Origin: Pelotomaculum thermopropionicum SI
Lineage (GTDB): Bacteria; Bacillota; Desulfotomaculia; Desulfotomaculales; Pelotomaculaceae
Length of the DNA stretch: 64,000 nucleotides
Direction: 5' to 3'
Assembly (NCBI GenBank): GCA_000010565.1
Contig: AP009389.1
Coordinates: 62,001 to 126,000, forward strand
Position 1 is the stretch's first letter. The number at the start of each line of letters is the position of its first letter. The notes beneath the pieces were generated by a model. It was not told the origin of the DNA and ran no database searches. It worked only from the letters and a program-made list of their open reading frames with translations. Shown in pieces: positions 17,007-24,717 of this stretch. A program made the position numbers and the translations under genes.

Positions 17007-17894
17007 ATGGGCGAAATCAGGAAAGGAGACATAGTGGGGCGCAAATCGTACAACTGCGACATTTTTTTTAAGGTCAAGGATTTTTACAGCAACGCCGAGG
17101 GAAAGGTTTTCGTGGTTTTAAAGGGCATTCACATGCGCCTGTGCGCTGATGCCCCCCTGGACGACCTGGTCAGGATCGATCCGGGCGATCTGGCCGCCTA
17201 CCTGCGCGAGCAGGCCGTTAAGAGCAGCGAGCACATGAGCCGCATTTTTGCCAGGCGGGAAAAGGAACGGGAGTACGTTTTCGGCCGGGCGGTGCACCAG
17301 AATAAGAACGGCAACGCCGGCCAGGTGGACGGTTTTGATGTGCCCGGCACGGTCCTGCATATTGACGGCGACGGGGACTACCTGGACCTGTGCCTGACCA
17401 CCTACAAGCAGCTTCAGATCCCGGCCGACGGCTACTGCATTGACGAAGAGCAGCAGCCCAAGATGGTGGAGGAACTGCTCAGGAAACACACCCCGGACCT
17501 GCTTGTGCTTACCGGGCACGACGGCTTTATCAAGGGGAGGGAGGATTTCAGGGACCTCAACAACTATTACTCCTCCAGGTATTTCGTGGAAGCCGTCAGG
17601 GCTGCCCGGCGCTATGAAAAAAGCAGGGACGACCTGGTTATCTTTGCCGGGGCCTGCCAGTCGCATTACGAAGCAATTCTTGCCGCCGGCGCCAACTTTG
17701 CCAGTTCGCCCCAGCGGGTAATGATCCATGCCTACGACCCCGTCTTCGTGGTGGAAAAAATTGCCTACACTTCCATTTACGACCCCATTTCCATAAAGGA
17801 CATCATTGCCGGTACGATAACGGGCTTCGACGGCATCGGCGGGCTGGAGACCCGCGGCAAGTACCGCATGGGCATACCTAAATCGCCGTACTGA
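17007..17894 (+). CDS. yabG: Sporulation-specific protease YabG
   Basis: Cysteine-type peptidase that trims spore-coat proteins (and prepro-cortex lytic enzymes in clostridia) during late sporulation. The 295-residue protein matches YabG along its length, for example GEIRKGDIVGRKSYNCDIFF, VPGTVLHIDGDGDYLDLC, LVLTGHDGF, NYYSSRYFVEAVRAAR and VIFAGACQSHYEAILAAGA. The family catalytic His and Cys fall in the HDG and GACQSHYE regions. ATG 17007 follows a weak AAAGGGG. It is transcribed away from the glycosyltransferase. In Bacillus veg, sspF and ispE follow; here a 10-kb accessory block begins instead. Confidence 0.95.
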   Translation: MGEIRKGDIVGRKSYNCDIFFKVKDFYSNAEGKVFVVLKGIHMRLCADAPLDDLVRIDPGDLAAYLREQAVKSSEHMSRIFARREKEREYVFGRAVHQNKNGNAGQVDGFDVPGTVLHIDGDGDYLDLCLTTYKQLQIPADGYCIDEEQQPKMVEELLRKHTPDLLVLTGHDGFIKGREDFRDLNNYYSSRYFVEAVRAARRYEKSRDDLVIFAGACQSHYEAILAAGANFASSPQRVMIHAYDPVFVVEKIAYTSIYDPISIKDIIAGTITGFDGIGGLETRGKYRMGIPKSPY

Positions 17895-17923
17895 TGGCGG
17901 CGTGCCCTTTTTTACGGATGCTG

Positions 17924-17933
17924 CATATGATGA
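17924..17933 (+). promoter_or_regulatory. CATATGATGA box upstream of the protease gene
   Basis: The same CATATGATGA that precedes yabP, and CATATGATG that precedes yabG, lies 63 bases before the trypsin-like protease. No convincing -35 partner is seen, so this is only a candidate sporulation promoter. Confidence 0.3.
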
Positions 17934-17995
17934 AATGAATGAGAAACTGGTTAAAAGCACCGGCGGGAAATGTTCCCGGTTAAGGGAGGGCAGGC

Positions 17996-19003
17996 ATGGA
18001 ACGGTATTTCAGGGCTTTTAAGAAAACCAGGGCGAAACTGTTAAGCCTGGAAAACGTGGTGGGGATTGGGGTGGGCTACAAGCAGACAGGGGGGGAAAAC
18101 ACCGGTGAGCCGGCATTTATAATTTATGTGGAGAAGAAGATGCCGGCCGCCGGCCTGGCCAGGGGCAGCGTCATCCCGAAGAGGATCGACGGCCTGATTA
18201 CTGACGTTATTGAGATCGGCCGAGTTAAAATGCTGGGCGTGCGAACCTCGCGGGAAAGGCCCTGCCAGCCCGGCGTGAGCGTCGGTCACTACCAGTCTAC
18301 GGCCGGCACTCTGGGGGCGGTGGTCAGGGACAGGGAAACAAAGAAGTTGATGATTTTGTCCAACAACCACGTCCTGGCCAACGGCTCCAGCGAAAGCGAG
18401 GCCAAAGCCAAACAGGGGGATCCCATTTTGCAGCCCGGGCCGTATGACGGAGGGACGCTTAAAGACCGGATCGGAGTCCTGGACCGCTACGTACCCCTGG
18501 TCAAAAGCGCGGTCAAAGCGGACTGCCCGGTGGCGGCGGCGGTGGCCAGGGGAGGGACCAGGCTTTTAAACATCTTTAAACAGAATTACGAGGTTCGCTT
18601 CTATAAGCGGCTGTACGGCGAGAACACCGTCGACTGCGCCCTGGCCAGGCTTGATTCGGAGGATCTTGTTAAAGCTACCATTCTGGACATAGGCGATATA
18701 ACCGGAGTATCCGAGGCCGGGCCGGGCGACCTGGTGCAGAAAAGCGGCAGGACCACCGGCCTGACCAGCGGGGTGGTGAAATCGGTCAACACGACTTTGC
18801 AGGTGGAAATGAAGGATGACGAAAAACTCTGGTTTTCCGACCAGGTTGTAGCAGACATGGTGTCACAGCCGGGCGACAGCGGCTCCCTGGTGGTCGACCA
18901 GGAGCGGAAGGTAGTCGGGCTGTTGTTTGCGGGCTCGGACAAATTGACCATATTCAACCGCATCAGCAACATTATGGACTGCCTCGGAATTGACTTTATC
19001 TAA
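17996..19003 (+). CDS. Trypsin-like serine protease, leaderless
   Basis: A 335-residue protein with a chymotrypsin-fold triad: His125 (LSNNHVLANG), Asp213 (TVDCALARL) and Ser295 (QPGDSGSLVV). GRTTGLTSG around 251-259 is typical of a trypsin-like subgroup seen in soil and spore-forming bacteria. No signal peptide or membrane anchor is present, so it would act inside the cell or be packed into the spore. A roughly 100-residue N-terminal part precedes the protease core and contains VVGIGVGYK. AGGGAGGGC precedes ATG 17996. It sits right after yabG, another sporulation protease, behind a CATATGATGA box. A coat-processing role is inference. Confidence 0.8.
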   Translation: MERYFRAFKKTRAKLLSLENVVGIGVGYKQTGGENTGEPAFIIYVEKKMPAAGLARGSVIPKRIDGLITDVIEIGRVKMLGVRTSRERPCQPGVSVGHYQSTAGTLGAVVRDRETKKLMILSNNHVLANGSSESEAKAKQGDPILQPGPYDGGTLKDRIGVLDRYVPLVKSAVKADCPVAAAVARGGTRLLNIFKQNYEVRFYKRLYGENTVDCALARLDSEDLVKATILDIGDITGVSEAGPGDLVQKSGRTTGLTSGVVKSVNTTLQVEMKDDEKLWFSDQVVADMVSQPGDSGSLVVDQERKVVGLLFAGSDKLTIFNRISNIMDCLGIDFI

Positions 19004-19099
19004 ACTGACGGTTTGCCGCCGGGCGGCCTCCCGTTTTAAAAAGCCGCTTCACCTTTGTCTTAATCTGCCCATATATTAATAAGCGAGGAGGCCTGCCGT

Positions 19100-19540
19100 A
19101 TGGCATACCGATCAATTGTCTCGGGAGATGTGGCGCTGGCTTTTCTTGGGGACAGCATCCCCGCCATCGGCCCGGTGTTTAAAGACAGGGAGGAGGCCGT
19201 AAAGTCGGCCCGCCGCTATCTGGAGGGTATCAGCAAGCTGACCGGGGGAATGCGCGAAACGCCGGTGCAGATTGCCTTGAACAGGCAGCCCGACGGGCGA
19301 TATTCGCTGGTGGTAGAAAGTACCTGCCAGTCCGTGGGGAGATTAAACAACCTTGATGAGCTGTTCTTAAAGCGGTTTTACAAGGGGCTGAAAAAAAGGT
19401 TATTTATTTTAACCTGTTTTGTAGAAGAAACCAATGGCCTGGACTGCCTGGTGCTTACCGAGGGTTTGGGAGCGGTAATTTATGCCCCCAATGCCGGGAA
19501 AAACTGGCTTGCCCTCAGGCCGGGGCGCAGGCGCCAGTAA
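19100..19540 (+). CDS. Conserved hypothetical protein
   Basis: Not recognised. A 146-residue soluble protein with no signal peptide or membrane segment. It has an N-terminal half with FLGDSIPAIGPVFKDREEAVKSARRYLE, a mixed alpha/beta look, and a basic end (RPGRRRQ). A good GAGGAGG site precedes ATG 19100. It lies between the trypsin-like protease and the Gly-aromatic repeat gene, all on the plus strand, with about 100 and 65 bases between them. Codon use looks like its neighbours. No function can be assigned. Confidence 0.65.
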   Translation: MAYRSIVSGDVALAFLGDSIPAIGPVFKDREEAVKSARRYLEGISKLTGGMRETPVQIALNRQPDGRYSLVVESTCQSVGRLNNLDELFLKRFYKGLKKRLFILTCFVEETNGLDCLVLTEGLGAVIYAPNAGKNWLALRPGRRRQ

Positions 19541-19606
19541 AAATGCAATGTGCGCCTTAAGGAGCATATATTATGACTGGTAGAAGCAAAATATCGGGAA
19601 AGGGCG

Positions 19607-20023
19607 GTGTCCATGGGCGGAAATGCTTATGATGCCGGTGGCGGGGGCTCTGCCCGTGGCCCGCTGCAGGAGCGCCGGGCGGAGAGGAAAAAGGCTGAAG
19701 AAGAGGTCTTCCTGGCCGGCAAAAACCTCGGCTATCACCTGGGATACAGCCTGGGCTTCGAATCGGGGTTTGAAAAAGGGTACGCCGAGGGAAGCACCTT
19801 TGGTTATAACAACGGTTTTCTGGCTGCGCTGAAGCTGGGGGAGGGGGAGCCGCCTTCTTCTGAAAAACCGCCTGAAATCTATTTCTGCCGGGCCTTGCAA
19901 AAACTTGTCGCCGGCGGTCTGGCCAGGGTATTCCTGGCCGGGTGTGCCGCCAGGGAAGCGGAGGCGCTGTTTAAGATTCTCAATATAAGCGTTGCCGTTC
20001 TGGACAAAGAAATAAATATCTAG
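19607..20023 (+). CDS. Hypothetical protein with eight GxxxG-type Gly-aromatic repeats
   Basis: A 138-residue protein with a striking strict four-residue period from 42 to 71: Gly at 42, 46, 50, 54, 58, 62, 66 and 70, nearly each followed by Tyr or Phe (LGYHLGYSLGFESGF and so on). A charged segment rich in Arg, Glu and Lys precedes it and a Leu/Ala-rich C-terminus follows. Comparable GX3 runs occur in eukaryotic Yae1/Lto1 adaptors and in FliH, where the helix faces pack closely, so a helix-packing or partner-binding role is likely. GTG 19607 follows GAAAGGGCG; ATG 19613 is possible. Function unknown. Confidence 0.65.
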   Translation: MSMGGNAYDAGGGGSARGPLQERRAERKKAEEEVFLAGKNLGYHLGYSLGFESGFEKGYAEGSTFGYNNGFLAALKLGEGEPPSSEKPPEIYFCRALQKLVAGGLARVFLAGCAAREAEALFKILNISVAVLDKEINI

Positions 20024-20158
20024 GTTCCCACATTTTAGCATTGGCTATAAAAATAGAGTTAAATTCAAGTTCTAGAAGAACGCTGCCATATCTGTTAAAA
20101 TTGCGAGTTGTGCGCTGAAATTGCCGGCTTTGCCACCCCAATCCATTTTAAGTTATAT

Positions 20159-20192
20159 TAGGCTTGTACAATATTTGTACAGGCCTTTTTTA
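20159..20192 (+). terminator. Terminator after the repeat-protein gene
   Basis: GGCTTGTACAA, a three-base loop, TTGTACAGGCC, then TTTTTT. It lies just upstream of the c-di-AMP riboswitch and separates it from the gene before. Confidence 0.8.
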
Positions 20193-20202
20193 CCTGTCCT
20201 TA

Positions 20203-20402
20203 AAAAGCCGAATCCCCAAAGCTGCTTTGGGGTACGGAGGAACCATTTTTTGGGGTGAATCGAATTCAGAAGTCAGAGGTTAGGAGTTAGAATTCCATGG
20301 AATTCAAAGCCGAATTCCGGCAACTAATTCGATGACCGGCTACTGAAATCGTAGGGTTATCTTTTACCGAACCCGTCAGCTAACTCCGGAGGCGTAAAAG
20401 AA
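20203..20402 (+). promoter_or_regulatory. Cyclic di-AMP riboswitch (ydaO/yuaA class)
   Basis: Conserved aptamer pieces occur in order: AAAAAGCCGAATCC, GGTACGGAGGAACCA, TTTTTTGGGGTGAATC, then after a variable stem TAGGGTTATC, ACCGAACCCGTCAGCTAAC and CCGGAGGCGTAAAAG. This is the ydaO consensus, which binds two c-di-AMP molecules and usually turns genes off. The variable arm (about 20262-20335) carries an insert with GAATTC repeats. No terminator lies between the aptamer and the start, only about 15 bases including the ribosome site AAAGGGGA, so control may act on translation. The regulated gene encodes a double CAP-domain exported protein, a common class of ydaO targets. Confidence 0.92.
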
Positions 20403-20414
20403 AGGGGAAATTTA

Positions 20415-21362
20415 ATGAGATTGTTTAGAGGACATAAGTTTTGCTGTGTTGCAACCTTACTGGTAATTGCCGTTCTTGCCTTTTTGGGGGCGGCTTGGCC
20501 TGCCGGGGCGGAAGCGGCTGCCGTTACCCTGACGGCGGACGAGAAGCAGATGGTGGACCTGGTCAACCAGGCCAGGGCGCAGGCCGGTCTGGCCCCGCTG
20601 GCCGCCGACCCGGTCCTTACCGGCCTGGCCCGGATAAAGGCCCAGGACATGGCCTCCGGCGGCTATTTCGGCCATTATTCGCCCACCTACGGCTCACCCT
20701 TCGACATGATGAAGAAGGCCGGAGTGCGGTACCGCTACGCCGGGGAAAACCTGGCCAGGGCGTCATCGGTCAGCTCGGCCTTTAAGGCTTTGATGAATTC
20801 CAGCGGCCACCGGTCCAATATGCTCAGCCGGAATTACGACCGGATAGGCGTAGGAATTGTCAGTAAGGGTTCATATATGATAGTCGTCCAGATGTTTACC
20901 GGCGGCCAAAAAGTCACCGCACCATCACCGCAGCTGCAGCCCCAGCCCCAGCCCCAGCCCCAGCCCCAGCCCGCCGGCAGCCTCAATGCCGATGAGCAAA
21001 AAATGTTTGATCTGGTCAACCAGGAGCGGGCAAAGGCGGGCCTGAGCCCGCTGCAAATAGACATGAACCTGGTTAAACTGGCCAGAATGAAGGCGCAGGA
21101 CATGATTGACAGGGGGTACTTCGGCCATAATTCACCCACTTACGGGTCGCCTTTTGACATGATGAAGGCATACGGCGTGCGCTACAGCTATGCCGGGGAG
21201 AACCTGGCCGGCGCTCCCACCGTAGAAAGCGCCCATAGCAGCTTGATGAACTCTTCAGGCCATCGCGCCAACATCCTCAACGCCAATTATACTAAAGCCG
21301 GAATTGGTGTTGTCAGCGGGGGACCTTACGGTAAGATGTTTGTTCAGATGTTTACAGGTTAA
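20415..21362 (+). CDS. Secreted protein with two CAP/SCP domains
   Basis: Exported protein of 315 residues with a signal peptide (hydrophobic core about 12-34, likely cleavage near AEAAA). Two CAP domains cover about 38-165 and 190-315. Each copy carries the same landmarks: LVNQARAQAGLAPL or LVNQERAKAGLSPL, SGGYFGHYSPTYGSPF or DRGYFGHNSPTYGSPF, YAGENLA, and MNSSGHRSNML or MNSSGHRANIL. They are joined by a Pro-Gln linker of about ten residues. The domains are clear duplicates. The c-di-AMP riboswitch ties it to wall and osmotic homeostasis. Bacterial CAP proteins of this YkwD class are found in walls and spores, but the activity is unproven. Confidence 0.93.
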   Translation: MRLFRGHKFCCVATLLVIAVLAFLGAAWPAGAEAAAVTLTADEKQMVDLVNQARAQAGLAPLAADPVLTGLARIKAQDMASGGYFGHYSPTYGSPFDMMKKAGVRYRYAGENLARASSVSSAFKALMNSSGHRSNMLSRNYDRIGVGIVSKGSYMIVVQMFTGGQKVTAPSPQLQPQPQPQPQPQPAGSLNADEQKMFDLVNQERAKAGLSPLQIDMNLVKLARMKAQDMIDRGYFGHNSPTYGSPFDMMKAYGVRYSYAGENLAGAPTVESAHSSLMNSSGHRANILNANYTKAGIGVVSGGPYGKMFVQMFTG

Positions 21363-21444
21363 TTAAATTATTTTATTAAATAGGCAGGTAAAAAGGCCGG
21401 CCCGGGCAGATACAAAAAAAGTTATTGCTAGTAAGATAAGGAAT

Positions 21445-21470
21445 AGGACTGAGGTCCTTTTTTTTTGTTT
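21445..21470 (+). terminator. Terminator after the CAP-domain gene
   Basis: AGGAC, TGAG loop, GTCCT, then a run of nine T. Confidence 0.85.
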
Positions 21471-21496
21471 TTTGCTGGCTGGCTGCACTTTTTGGT

Positions 21497-21523
21497 ACAT
21501 TTTCATATCACACTCATATATTA
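21497..21523 (+). promoter_or_regulatory. Sigma-K-type promoter of the SipL-like gene
   Basis: AC at 21497-21498, 16 bases, then CATATATTA at 21515-21523, an exact match to the CATANNNTA -10 box of the late mother-cell sigma factor. It sits 31 bases before the start codon. Sigma-E control is possible, as the boxes are alike. Confidence 0.6.
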
Positions 21524-21553
21524 GTATAGAAAAGCTTGAAAGGAGGATTAAAT

Positions 21554-23095
21554 ATGGCTGGAACCGAACGGCTTAAGGTCAATCTGGTCCAGGGTGAAAA
21601 TAGAGTCCAGACCGTTGTCAGGGGACAGATTGAAGTTCCTCAAGCCAAGCCGGAAATTGAAAAAATCCTGTCCAAAGACGCCAAAGCCAGGACAAGAAAC
21701 GTAAGCATTGTTCCCGATAAGGTTATCGTAGACGGTACGCTGTCTCTGCAAGTGACCTATGTCGCCTTTAAGCCGGATCAATCTGTTCACTCTATGGAGG
21801 GCGACGTTAACTTCACCGCCTTTGTAGATGTGGAAGGCGCAATGCCGGGGATGGATGCCGTGGTAGAGCTTACCGTGGAGGATGTGAGCCTGACTCCGAG
21901 CAAAAGAGACCCCTTAAAATTCGACGTTGCGGCTGTGCTCAGCACTTTTGTCAAGGTGACGGAGCTGGATGAGCTTGAAATACTTACATCGGTCCCGGAG
22001 GGGAACGAGGCTCTGGAAACCCAGGACATCGCCGTGGAGCACATGATCGGCGACAAGGCCGCCAAGCAGGTAATTGTCAGCGATCAGTTCGAGGTGCCGG
22101 AAGAAAAGCCCGATGTCGAAAAAGTCCTGGCTTCAAAAGCCGAAGTGGAAATAACCGGTACCAAAGTCCTTGCGGGCAAGGTCATCGTGGACGGGGAAGT
22201 AAGGCTTCAGATTCTGTACTCGGCGATGGACCCCAGGCAGACGGTCCACGACCTGCACCACACCATCAAGTTCAGCGACTTCGTGGAGGTTCCCGAAGCC
22301 CAGCCCGGCATGAACGTGCAGGTGCGGGCCGAAGTGGAGGATGCTGACGTTCAGCCCGTGATTGACCCTAAGCTCACGGCGGACGCCGTCATTAAGCTTA
22401 CCGTTTTTGTTTCTGAGACCAGAACGCTCAAGGACGTCCCCACCAAGCTCAAAAACGAGGAAGGCTTTGAAAAGAGAAGGCTCAAGGTGGACCGGGAGAT
22501 AGGCACGGGGGTCACCCAGGTGGTATTGCGGGAAACCGCTGCGGTTCCCGAAGAAAAGCCGGATATCGCCAAGGTTATCGAAACCATGGTGGATAAGACG
22601 GAAGTTACCGAGACCAACATTCTGAAAGGAAAGGTCCTGATCAGGGGCTATACGGACGTGGAAGTAGTGTACGTCAGCACCAAGCCTGCCCAGGATGTCC
22701 ACGCCCTCCACCAGCGCCTGAACTTCCGCACTTTTGTACCGGTTGCCGGGGCCGAGCCGGATATGGACGTCAAGGTAAGCGTGGAACCGGAATTTGTCAG
22801 CGTGGATCAGCTTGGAGCAGACGTGCATACCGAGGCGGTGCTCAGGGTCAAGGCTACCGTTACCGAAATTACCCAGCCCAACGTATACGTGCCGACAGGC
22901 GCGGCCCCCACCGCGGCGCCTACTCCCTGCCCGCCCACCGACTATGTGGTCAAGGCGGGTGACACCTTGAGTAAGATTGCGGCAGCCCACGGAGTAAGCG
23001 TGCAGGCAATTCTCGACATTAACCCGCAGATTACCAATCCCGATGTTATCGACGTAGGCCAGGTAATTAAAATCCCCTGCCCGGCCAAAGGCTGA
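21554..23095 (+). CDS. SipL-like spore-coat morphogenesis protein: three SPOCS domains and LysM
   Basis: A 513-residue protein with three tandem SPOCS (DUF3794) repeats, each with a motif such as KVIVDGTLSLQVTYV, KVIVDGEVRLQILYS and KVLIRGYTDVEVVYV, each followed by a VH-hydrophobic-F element. A Pro/Ala linker leads to a C-terminal LysM (DYVVKAGDTLSKIAAAHGVS to the end). This matches SipL of Clostridioides, which uses its LysM to bind SpoIVA and set the coat base layer. ATG 21554 follows AAAGGAGG. The gene has its own sigma-K-like promoter. The next gene also holds a SPOCS domain. Sporulation function is strongly inferred. Confidence 0.88.
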   Translation: MAGTERLKVNLVQGENRVQTVVRGQIEVPQAKPEIEKILSKDAKARTRNVSIVPDKVIVDGTLSLQVTYVAFKPDQSVHSMEGDVNFTAFVDVEGAMPGMDAVVELTVEDVSLTPSKRDPLKFDVAAVLSTFVKVTELDELEILTSVPEGNEALETQDIAVEHMIGDKAAKQVIVSDQFEVPEEKPDVEKVLASKAEVEITGTKVLAGKVIVDGEVRLQILYSAMDPRQTVHDLHHTIKFSDFVEVPEAQPGMNVQVRAEVEDADVQPVIDPKLTADAVIKLTVFVSETRTLKDVPTKLKNEEGFEKRRLKVDREIGTGVTQVVLRETAAVPEEKPDIAKVIETMVDKTEVTETNILKGKVLIRGYTDVEVVYVSTKPAQDVHALHQRLNFRTFVPVAGAEPDMDVKVSVEPEFVSVDQLGADVHTEAVLRVKATVTEITQPNVYVPTGAAPTAAPTPCPPTDYVVKAGDTLSKIAAAHGVSVQAILDINPQITNPDVIDVGQVIKIPCPAKG

Positions 23096-23226
23096 CGAAT
23101 GCGGGTTTAACCTTCGGTTGCCCCGGCTTGCCGGAAATCTGGCAATAATTTCGGAGGGTCTGGTAAAGGTAAAAACTTTTATAAGGTTTTTTATATAAAA
23201 AATAAAGTTTTAAGGAGGTTTAATAA

Positions 23227-24282
23227 ATGCCTGTAGAGTTTTTCTTTACGGAAACGCAGCCGGTCAGATGCATTGAAATAAAGGTACCGGTGGTGGTTGC
23301 CGAATCAGACGTGGAAGTGGTGGTTGACAGCGTTATCACCCTGCCTGAACTGGCGATGAAGGTTGACAAGATCATTGCCTCGGTGCGCGACCTTAGAGGA
23401 ACCCCGGTATTTGTGGAAGAAGAGGAGCAGCCGACGGGCCCCATTACCGTTGTAGAGCTGGGGGAAATGGAGCCCAGGCGCGTGGTCGTGAAGAAGGTGG
23501 TTGTAAGCGGCACGCTGCACAAGCAGATCTTTTACGTCAACAAAAATAACGAGGTAAAGCATACCAGCGAGGATCTCACCTTCAGCAAGCTGGTCGAGCT
23601 GAAAGAGCCGAAAAGGGTGCACAAGAGAAGGGAAGTCTTTATTGAATTCAAGAATATAGACATCGACGTCAACTTTGAGCTCCAGCGGGCCAGCCGCCTG
23701 CACCAGACCGCAGTTCTGTCGGTAATCGCCAAGGCCGTGGAGGACCGCCAGATTTTCGTTCAGACCTGCCCGAGGCCGAGAGAATGCCCGGCCGGCAACC
23801 TGGTCAGGGACGGCGGCATAGAGGCCTGGGCCGACGCCACCCATCCGGTGTTCTGGGGCGCCAGCAACGTGGCGCAGACCACGATGACCCATTCCGGCTC
23901 GTTTGCCGCCGAAATCGGAAGGCTCAACCCGGCCCTGCCCGGCTCCCTGTTCCAGATGGTGACCAGGGGAATTGTGGGCGGCCGTCAGTACCGCCTGACC
24001 TTCTGGACTATGGAAGACGTATTTGGCGCCAACGTCAGCGCCTTTACCCTGAACGCCGAAGTAGTGTTCTACGATCACAACGGCGTCCAGGTCGGGATCG
24101 GCACGCAGTCCCTGGCCAGCACGGCCATACCGGATACGGCCTACAGCCAGGTCCAGTTCACCACGCCTGTTACCGATGCCAATGTGGCCTCCGCCCTGGT
24201 CCGTTTCTCCTTTACTCCTGCCGCCGGTAACACCAATACGGTCAAGATCGACAGCGTCATGCTGGAATGCGTGCCCTTATAA
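23227..24282 (+). CDS. SPOCS-domain protein with C-terminal carbohydrate-binding-like module
   Basis: A 351-residue protein. Residues 1-180 form a SPOCS-like (DUF3794) unit with KKVVVSGTLHKQIFYV and HTSEDLTFSKLVELKE. A short Pro/Cys hinge (TCPRPRECPAG) follows. The rest (about 190-351) looks like a beta-sandwich of the CBM type: NLVRDGGIEAW, FWGASNVAQTT, GSFAAEIG, YRLTFWTMED and the closing IDSVMLECV. Such modules bind sugars in other proteins. No signal peptide is seen, as expected of a coat protein made in the mother cell. AAGGAGG precedes ATG 23227. It follows the SipL-like gene by 131 bases and ends at a strong terminator. A coat or exosporium role is inference. Confidence 0.75.
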   Translation: MPVEFFFTETQPVRCIEIKVPVVVAESDVEVVVDSVITLPELAMKVDKIIASVRDLRGTPVFVEEEEQPTGPITVVELGEMEPRRVVVKKVVVSGTLHKQIFYVNKNNEVKHTSEDLTFSKLVELKEPKRVHKRREVFIEFKNIDIDVNFELQRASRLHQTAVLSVIAKAVEDRQIFVQTCPRPRECPAGNLVRDGGIEAWADATHPVFWGASNVAQTTMTHSGSFAAEIGRLNPALPGSLFQMVTRGIVGGRQYRLTFWTMEDVFGANVSAFTLNAEVVFYDHNGVQVGIGTQSLASTAIPDTAYSQVQFTTPVTDANVASALVRFSFTPAAGNTNTVKIDSVMLECVPL

Positions 24283-24296
24283 AATCTGCCGGCAAT

Positions 24297-24328
24297 AAAA
24301 AAAGCTGTTTTCTAACAGCTTTTTTTTT
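24297..24328 (+). terminator. Terminator after the SPOCS pair
   Basis: AAAAGCTGTT, four-base loop, AACAGCTTTTTTTTT. Confidence 0.9.
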
Positions 24329-24405
24329 GGCAGGGCCAAACTTTTCGGCCTGATGGTGAATATATTGATTATGAATTTCAAAAAGCGCAGAAAGGGGGAA
24401 AACCG

Positions 24406-24708
24406 TTGATAAACAACATGGGTGCCATTCTCACCGAGGTGCAGAGGCTGCAGCAGGAGCTGAAAAATAAGACCATCGAGGTGAGCGAAGGGGAGGGAGC
24501 ATTCCGGGTGATAATAAACGGCCACCAGGAGGTGCTAGACGCCAGATTCAGCCCTTCTGTTTTAAGTCCGGAAAAAGCGGATGAACTGCGGGCAATTGTG
24601 GTAAGGGCCGTAAACAGGGCTATTAACGAGTCCAAACAGATGATCAAAAGCGAACTCGGCAAGTTAACGGGCGGCCTGAATTTGCCCGATATTTCCGGGC
24701 TATTTTAG
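24406..24708 (+). CDS. YbaB/EbfC-family nucleoid-associated protein
   Basis: A 100-residue protein of the YbaB/EbfC family, dimeric DNA-binding proteins that coat the nucleoid. It shows the usual N-terminal helix (MGAILTEVQRLQQELKNKTIEVSEG), the beta segment FRVIINGHQEVLDARFSPSVL and the C-terminal helix ADELRAIVVRAVNRAINESKQ. The normal site of this gene is dnaX-ybaB-recR; here it lies beside spore-coat-like genes, so it may be a second copy. TTG 24406 follows AAAGGGGG with good spacing; ATG 24418 is the alternative. It runs into the next gene with a ten-base gap. Confidence 0.85.
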   Translation: MINNMGAILTEVQRLQQELKNKTIEVSEGEGAFRVIINGHQEVLDARFSPSVLSPEKADELRAIVVRAVNRAINESKQMIKSELGKLTGGLNLPDISGLF

Positions 24709-24717
24709 AGGTTTGGA

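Noticed and set aside
20935-20972. Short tandem CAGCCC-type repeat, first seen as a possible CRISPR or satellite
   Set aside because: It codes for the Pro-Gln linker between the CAP domains and has no spacers.
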